Assembly (NCBI RefSeq): GCF_004114695.1
Contig: NZ_CP035310.1
Location: forward strand, 1,409,501-1,473,500
Reading direction: 5' to 3'
Length of the DNA: 64,000 nucleotides
Source: Erythrobacter sp. HKB08
Lineage (GTDB): Bacteria > Pseudomonadota > Alphaproteobacteria > Sphingomonadales > Sphingomonadaceae
Part shown: positions 59,662-64,000 of the stretch, piece after piece
Position numbering within the stretch: position 1 is the first letter of the stretch
Layout: the number at the start of each line of letters is the position of its first letter
Made by a program: the position numbers and the translations under genes
Notes under the pieces: model-generated
What the model was told of the DNA's origin: nothing
Database searches by the model: none
The model's input: the letters and a program-made list of their open reading frames with translations, nothing else

Positions 59662-60210
59662 ATGGCTGAGGGTCAAACGCGCTATTCGCTCGGGGCGATG
59701 GCATTTCACTGGATCATCGCGATCGCCGTAATCTGGAACTGGCGTATCGCGGAGAACGCCGAGCACGCCGCCTCGCGGGAGGCCGCCGGGGCGATCATGG
59801 CCGATCACAAGGCGCTGGGGATTACCATCCTGCTGCTGACGCTCGGGCGGCTGGCATGGCGTCTCACGCACAAGGTGCCGCCGCTGCCGTCGACGCTGGC
59901 GAACTGGGAGCGCGTACTGGCGCGCACCGTCCATGTCATCTTCTACGTCATGCTGATCGGCCTGCCGATCGGCGGCTGGCTCGCGAGCAGCTTCTACGGC
60001 AAGGGCATCGACATGTGGGGCCTGTTCACCTGGCCCGCGCTGCCGGTCGGCGAGAATGCGGACACCGGCAAGGCAATCTTCGAGCTTCACGGTACCGGAG
60101 GCTCGATCCTGATCTACCTGATCGGCCTGCACATCCTCGGCGCGCTCAAGCACACATTCTTCGACAAGGCCGGCGGCATTTTCCGCATGCTGCCCTTCGG
60201 CAAGGCCTGA
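59662..60210 (+). CDS. Cytochrome b561/b6-domain protein
   Basis: 182 residues, four membrane helices. Haem ligands are expected at His in AMAFHWIIAIAVIWNW, MADHKALGITILLL, VHVIFYVMLIGLPIGGWL and LIGLHILGALKH. Length and layout match bacterial CybB-like cytochrome b561, which transfers electrons from quinol in the inner membrane. Start ATG 59662, behind GGGAGGGAG. A long hairpin terminator follows 28 nt downstream. Confidence 0.92.
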   Translation: MAEGQTRYSLGAMAFHWIIAIAVIWNWRIAENAEHAASREAAGAIMADHKALGITILLLTLGRLAWRLTHKVPPLPSTLANWERVLARTVHVIFYVMLIGLPIGGWLASSFYGKGIDMWGLFTWPALPVGENADTGKAIFELHGTGGSILIYLIGLHILGALKHTFFDKAGGIFRMLPFGKA

Positions 60211-60237
60211 ACGGGCAATTCTTCGAAGGCAAAAAAT

Positions 60238-60270
60238 GAACCCCCGCCCTGATGGTCAGGACGGGGGTTC
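60238..60270. terminator. Hairpin terminator between cytochrome b561 and rcnB-like genes
   Basis: GAACCCCCGCCCTGA pairs with TCAGGACGGGGGTTC around TGG: a 15-base stem with one mismatch. It could serve both convergent genes. There is no long T-tract on the plus side. Confidence 0.65.
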
Positions 60271-60315
60271 CCTGTCCGCGCGGGCCACTCTCCCGCGCGG
60301 CGAAGCTTTGGTCGC

Positions 60316-61335
60316 TTACCAGAAGAAGTCGTAGATCACGTCGACCACTTCGCCGGAGTAGATGTCCACGAGCAGTACGTCGTCGTAATAGCGGACCCAG
60401 CGATAGGGGCCGTAGACCTCCGGCAGGCGGTAGCGCCACGGATCGTTGATGTAATACCGGGCCGAGAAGAACAGGCTGTCGAGATAGAAGCCGATGCTCA
60501 GGCGGCGATAACGATATCCGCGATACGGCGCGTAATAGTGGCCGAGCCGGTAGATGTTCCGGTTGTAGGTGCGGTAGTTGCGCCAGTTGTAGCGGTGGTT
60601 GTTCCGCCAGCTGCGACGGTCCCACCGGCGGTGGTTGCGGTCGTAGCGGCGCTGGTCGCGATAGCCGTCACGGTAACGGCGACCATCCCGGTAGCTGTCG
60701 CGGTAGCCGTCGCGGCGACCTTCACGGTAGGCCCGCCTCGTATCGCGGCGATCATCCCTGCGGTCGGCACGGCGACCGTCGCGGTAGCCATCCCGATAGG
60801 TCCGGTTGCGCGAGGTATCGGCATAGCTGCGATTGCGCTCGCGGCGTTCGACACGGCGGTCGGTGCGGCGTTCGACCCTGCGATCGGCACGGCGGTCTGC
60901 CCGACGATCGACGCGGCGTTCGAAGCGGTCGCCGCGCGCATTGCTGCGGCGATCCATCGCGCGCTCGCGGCGGTCGATCTGGGCCTGGCGGCGTGCCTGT
61001 GCCGGAGCGATGGCCGGACCACGGTCACGGCGTTCGGCGCGGCGCTCACCACGGCGTTCATTGCGTACCTGCGCGGGACGCTGGCTACGCTGCGGCGCGA
61101 CGGCTGCGCGGTCGCGGCGACGTTCCTGCCGGGCCTGCTGGCGATTGCCACGGCGATCCCGCCGCGCTTCGCGGCGTTCGCCGCGGTTCTGGCGGGCTTG
61201 CCCGCGATCACGGTCGCCACGTTCGGCACGCTGCTGCGCCTCGGCGGCTTCCGCTTCCGCAGGAACAGCGACGAAAGCCATCGCAAGCGCGAGGGCCGAC
61301 GCGCTGCCCGCGGTCAGTAGTTCCTTGAGTGTCAT
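60316..61335 (-). CDS. RcnB-like periplasmic protein with an Arg-rich middle
   Basis: 339 residues. Signal peptide about 1-28 (ASALALAMAFVAVPAEAEA). Residues 35-230 are extremely Arg/Asp-rich with units such as RRADRRVERR and RDGYRDGRR. The C-terminal part (YRLGHYYAPYRGYRYRRLSIGFYLD, then WVRYYDDVLLVDIYSGEVVDVIYDFFW) is the RcnB/YohN domain, in E. coli linked to nickel/cobalt homeostasis. The domain itself is about 100 residues, so most of the protein is the basic extension. Metal role is inferred from the family only. Confidence 0.85.
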   Translation of the reverse strand: MTLKELLTAGSASALALAMAFVAVPAEAEAAEAQQRAERGDRDRGQARQNRGERREARRDRRGNRQQARQERRRDRAAVAPQRSQRPAQVRNERRGERRAERRDRGPAIAPAQARRQAQIDRRERAMDRRSNARGDRFERRVDRRADRRADRRVERRTDRRVERRERNRSYADTSRNRTYRDGYRDGRRADRRDDRRDTRRAYREGRRDGYRDSYRDGRRYRDGYRDQRRYDRNHRRWDRRSWRNNHRYNWRNYRTYNRNIYRLGHYYAPYRGYRYRRLSIGFYLDSLFFSARYYINDPWRYRLPEVYGPYRWVRYYDDVLLVDIYSGEVVDVIYDFFW

Positions 61336-61542
61336 TGCGGCTCTCCAATTGAGCAGGCCGGATATGCTCCGGCCAATGAAGTCGGCTGCCGCTGCCCACC
61401 CAGTGCGGCCCTGTTCGGTAAGAACCTGTTAGGATTCGGCAAATGACCCGAAACTGAACCGGTCATTGCGGCGTGCGTTAAGGTTTCTCTAGAGAAGTCT
61501 GAATGACTTGACGCTGAACGATGTTGGGAGGAGGGGAGCGCG

Positions 61543-62112
61543 ATGTACGAGACGCTCGAAGACATCCGCGCCGACATCGATCGCCGCCTGGTCCGCGCCG
61601 CGAAAGACCGCAAATCGCCGATGCACACGCCCGTCGTCGCGACGGCCGATGCGGACCTGCGCGTCATGGTCCTGCGTGAATTCGACGCGGGAAAGCGCCT
61701 TCTACGCTTCCACACGGACCTGCGCAGCCCGAAGGCGCGCACGATCGGCGAGGGCGCTCCGGTCGGGGTGCTGCTCTACGACAAGGGCCAGAAGATCCAG
61801 GTCCGCTGCCGCGGCGAGGGGCGGATAGAGCATGATACGCCCGCGGTGCAGGCTGCATGGGACGCTGGCACGAACTTCGCCCGCCGCTGCTATCTCGGAG
61901 ATGGACCGGGCGCGCTCAGCGACATGCCGACTTCTGGCCTCCCCGACTGGGCGGAGGGCATCCAGCCGACCGACGAACAGGTCATGCCGGCACGCGACAA
62001 TTTCGCGATCCTGCTGGTCGAGGTCCGCTCCTTCGACTGGCTCTACCTCGCGCACACGGGCCACATGCGCGCGCAGTTCGATGGCGAGGAAGGGCGCTGG
62101 GTCGCGCCCTGA
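61543..62112 (+). CDS. Pyridoxamine 5'-phosphate oxidase-family flavoprotein
   Basis: 189 residues. Split-barrel fold with HTPVVATADADLRVMVLREFDAGKRLLRFHTDLRSPKARTI, as in PNPOx proteins that read out the flavin phosphate (R-x-L/V-x3, HTDxRSxKxxx). The C-terminus FAILLVEVRSFDWLYLAHTGHMRAQF is typical. It may not be a true PdxH, as the C-terminal PdxH signature (RxPHDR-like) is missing. Start ATG 61543 with GGAGGGGAG upstream. Confidence 0.85.
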   Translation: MYETLEDIRADIDRRLVRAAKDRKSPMHTPVVATADADLRVMVLREFDAGKRLLRFHTDLRSPKARTIGEGAPVGVLLYDKGQKIQVRCRGEGRIEHDTPAVQAAWDAGTNFARRCYLGDGPGALSDMPTSGLPDWAEGIQPTDEQVMPARDNFAILLVEVRSFDWLYLAHTGHMRAQFDGEEGRWVAP

Positions 62113-62124
62113 CCCGGGCCGAAA

Positions 62125-62562
62125 TCAGATCTTGGGCTTGATCGCCCGCAAGGTGAGATCGAAGGTCAGGTCCTCGCCCGCGAGCGGGTGATTGCCGTCG
62201 ACCTTCACCGTCTCCTCGCCCACTTCGAGGATCTGCAGCATCATCGGCTGCCCGTCGGGCGTCTGCGCCTGCAATGCCATGCCGGGCTGCGGAGCGGGCT
62301 CCGGCGGCAGGTTCGCGCGCGGCAGGTCCATGACGAGCGCCGCATTGCGTTGCCCGAATGCCTGGTCGACCGGGATCGAGACGGTCTGCGCATCGCCGAT
62401 CTCCATGCCGGTCAGCGCTTCCTCGATCTGCGGGAAAATCTGGCCGTTACCGAGCGTAATCTCCTGCGCCCCGACCTGCGCGGTATTGGCAATCTCCTCC
62501 CCGTCGGTGCGGCGGAGGATATAGTCGATGGTCACGGTGTCACCGCTGTTGGGAGTGGTCAT
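62125..62562 (-). CDS. FKBP-type peptidyl-prolyl isomerase, SlyD-like
   Basis: 145 residues. SGDTVTIDYILRRTDGEEIANT, then the FKBP core ITLGNGQIFPQIEEALTGMEIGD, a chaperone flap (RANLPPEPAPQPGMAL) and the end VDGNHPLAGEDLTFDLTLRAI, all as in SlyD. The His-rich nickel-binding C-terminus of enterobacterial SlyD is missing. Start ATG 62562; an upstream ATG at 62652 adds 30 residues with poor codon pattern. Confidence 0.92.
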   Translation of the reverse strand: MTTPNSGDTVTIDYILRRTDGEEIANTAQVGAQEITLGNGQIFPQIEEALTGMEIGDAQTVSIPVDQAFGQRNAALVMDLPRANLPPEPAPQPGMALQAQTPDGQPMMLQILEVGEETVKVDGNHPLAGEDLTFDLTLRAIKPKI

Positions 62563-62681
62563 GGAGTTCCTTTGGAATTCGTGTTCGCGGCTCGATCGAA
62601 CCGCATCGGTCGCGCACCTCTCAGTAGGTCGCTTCGGCACGGAGTCTCGCAACTCCGCGAAGTCGAGTCAAACAGGGAGCG

Positions 62682-63980
62682 CTAGAGGGGCGCCTTGTCT
62701 TCGATTCCCTCTTGAGGGTTGTCGGTCGGGGGCACGATGGCACCGAGCGAATCCTCGATGTCGATCAGGGTGCCCAGGATCGTGGCGATTTCGCCGCGTG
62801 CGTCGAACTCTACCTCGGTGCGAAACTTGACGCGCCTGTGTGCACCGTCCTGCCGAACGATAGATCCGACATAGGAGAACGGAAGACCCGCGCGTAGTGC
62901 GACTGAGATCGCGTGATTGGCCTGCTCCCTGCATTCCGGGTGATGGGCATCGACGAGCGCATCGATACCCTTCGTCTGCTGTTGGGAAGTACCGAGCACC
63001 TTTTGCGCACCGGGCGACCAAGTAACGTCGTTGCTCGCAAGCGCGTAGCGCCAGTGTCCCATCTGCGCGGCATCCTCGGCGGCTTCGAGTGCGCGCTTGC
63101 TCGCGGCAAGTCTTTCGATGTCCTCTCCATGACGGGTCAGGAGCACGGCAATCGGAAGGACCGAAATGACGAGCGCGAAAAGGTACACCTGGAAGAACAT
63201 CACCTGCCCCTCGATCCCGTCGAATGACTGGCTCACGATTCCATAGCCCATCGCCGTCAATAACGACCCTATCCCCGCCACGATGAGCAACGCGATCGAA
63301 GCGCCGCTCAGCCCGACGAGGAATGTCGTGAAGAGCACGACGACCATAGGCAGGAAGAAGAGTGGATACAGGGCCTGTCCGAAGGCGGCCACGCTGGCGA
63401 GACAAGTGGCAATGAACAGCCAGAAGGCGGGAAGCGAAATGAGCCTGCGGGCATGATCCGTGTCCTGGGCGACGAAGAGGATCGTAGGCGTCACAGTCAA
63501 CATGCCGAGCAGCACGGTCGTAAGCCAGGAAACGATGAACTTCTGTTCCCACATGCCGGTCAGCAGAGCGGCAAGTCCGGCGCTGACTGCGCTCGCAAGA
63601 AAAGCAGCGATAGTGAAACCGGCAATCACCCGGGGGCGTGCGAACAACCCGTCGTCGCGAAGCAGGAAGCTCATGACGGCAAGGACGATCCCGCCTTCAA
63701 CGAGGTTGGCCAGCGTATAGCCGAGCGCCGATAGAAACGAGCCATCGGCGAGGAGGTTTGCCGCAAGCGACCCAAGCGCGACACCGATAATGAGCGCATT
63801 GCGCCTGGCTTGCTTGAACAAGATCAGGCCTGCAACATAGACCCCACTTGCAGGCCAGACGGCCGCAATGCCGTCTTCGCCGCTAGTCAGGGACAGCGCG
63901 ATGTGGGCACACCCGAAGTATGCAATGGCGAATACTATTGGCCACAGCATTGCACGCGTGCGTGCACTCTTGTTCGTCAT
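62682..63980 (-). CDS. MASE1-PAS sensory membrane protein without an output domain
   Basis: 432 residues. MASE1-type N-terminus with about eight membrane segments (AIAYFGCAHIALSLTSGEDGIAAVWPASGVYVAGLIL at about 18-54), then a short coiled linker (LAASKRALEAAEDAAQMGHWRYAL) and a PAS domain of the PAS_3 type (GHWRYALASNDVTWSPGAQKVLG to IATILGTLIDIED, about 310-415). The protein ends soon after the PAS domain (PPTDNPQEGIEDKAPL). MASE1 proteins normally carry a GGDEF, EAL or histidine kinase output; none is present. No frameshift is evident at the end. Start ATG 63980. Confidence 0.83.
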   Translation of the reverse strand: MTNKSARTRAMLWPIVFAIAYFGCAHIALSLTSGEDGIAAVWPASGVYVAGLILFKQARRNALIIGVALGSLAANLLADGSFLSALGYTLANLVEGGIVLAVMSFLLRDDGLFARPRVIAGFTIAAFLASAVSAGLAALLTGMWEQKFIVSWLTTVLLGMLTVTPTILFVAQDTDHARRLISLPAFWLFIATCLASVAAFGQALYPLFFLPMVVVLFTTFLVGLSGASIALLIVAGIGSLLTAMGYGIVSQSFDGIEGQVMFFQVYLFALVISVLPIAVLLTRHGEDIERLAASKRALEAAEDAAQMGHWRYALASNDVTWSPGAQKVLGTSQQQTKGIDALVDAHHPECREQANHAISVALRAGLPFSYVGSIVRQDGAHRRVKFRTEVEFDARGEIATILGTLIDIEDSLGAIVPPTDNPQEGIEDKAPL

Positions 63981-64000
63981 CTTGTCAGTCCCCCAAGGTC

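Noticed and set aside
60498-61432. Several long frames on both strands inside the Arg-rich gene
   Set aside because: They arise from the repeated CGN/GAY codons. Only the minus-strand frame 60316-61335 has a signal peptide and the RcnB C-terminal domain.
1-64000. tRNA, rRNA, insertion sequences, phage or integration sites
   Set aside because: No intergenic stretch long enough shows cloverleaf-like sequence. No transposase or integrase gene, target duplication or terminal inverted repeat was seen.

Overview
High-GC, gene-dense bacterial DNA with short intergenic gaps, many 1-16 bp gene overlaps and no rRNA, tRNA, CRISPR array, insertion sequence or phage gene that I can see. The family-level content (class I lysyl-tRNA synthetase, pyrE-pdxJ-acpS-lepB order, ctaB-ctaG-coxC-DUF983-SURF1 order after coxB-ctaD, plant-type glutamate-cysteine ligase, L21 with a Lys/Ala tail) suggests an aerobic alphaproteobacterium, most likely Sphingomonadales (Erythrobacteraceae-like). 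That placement is inference from remembered family patterns, not from a search.

Layout. 1-2.5 kb: 3' part of a class A penicillin-binding protein and two PaaI-type thioesterases. 2.6-4.6 kb: a tight three-gene cassette (54-residue peptide plus two related proteins of unknown function), the best candidate here for an undescribed system. 4.6-10.0 kb (minus strand): pyrE, pdxJ, acpS, lepB, AI-2E-family permease, DUF3089 hydrolase and ruvX, with ruvX apparently starting at CTG. 10.1-17.5 kb: aa3-type cytochrome c oxidase structural and assembly genes, interrupted by an epoxide-hydrolase-like gene. 17.6-22.7 kb: thrC, an rRNA-methyltransferase-like gene, a SecD-head-like lipoprotein, folB, an unknown gene and moaA-moaD-moaE. 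22.7-24.4 kb: a membrane protein behind an FNR-type box, then a four-cysteine Fnr regulator and a lipoprotein. 24.5-26.2 kb: rplU, rpmA, GNAT acetyltransferase. 26.2-32 kb: PF10118-type protein divergent from a TetR regulator with a clear operator, ygfZ, patatin, pyrC, rarD, glycine-zipper protein. 32-37.6 kb: lipoprotein, astD, a YadA-like trimeric autotransporter and a small secreted protein. 37.6-48.9 kb: selO, hydrolase, glycosyltransferase, yfgM-bamB, an ICMT-like membrane methyltransferase, gshA, rsmE, ubiA, SRAP protein. 48.9-57 kb: stress and metal section with soxR and a SoxR box facing a VOC gene, SixA-like phosphatase, DinG-like helicase, DUF305 protein, csoR with a palindromic operator, and copA-copB. 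57-64 kb: lysS, prolyl-4-hydroxylase-like gene, cytochrome b561, RcnB-like protein, PNPOx-family protein, SlyD-like isomerase, and a MASE1-PAS protein.

Functionally the window is mostly core metabolism and envelope biogenesis, with four locally readable regulatory circuits (Fnr, TetR, SoxR, CsoR), each with its regulator gene next to a matching palindromic site. Five convergent gene pairs share a 4-bp palindromic stop overlap (CTAG four times, TTAA once). All product names rest on motifs and recalled family resemblance; no database search was possible.
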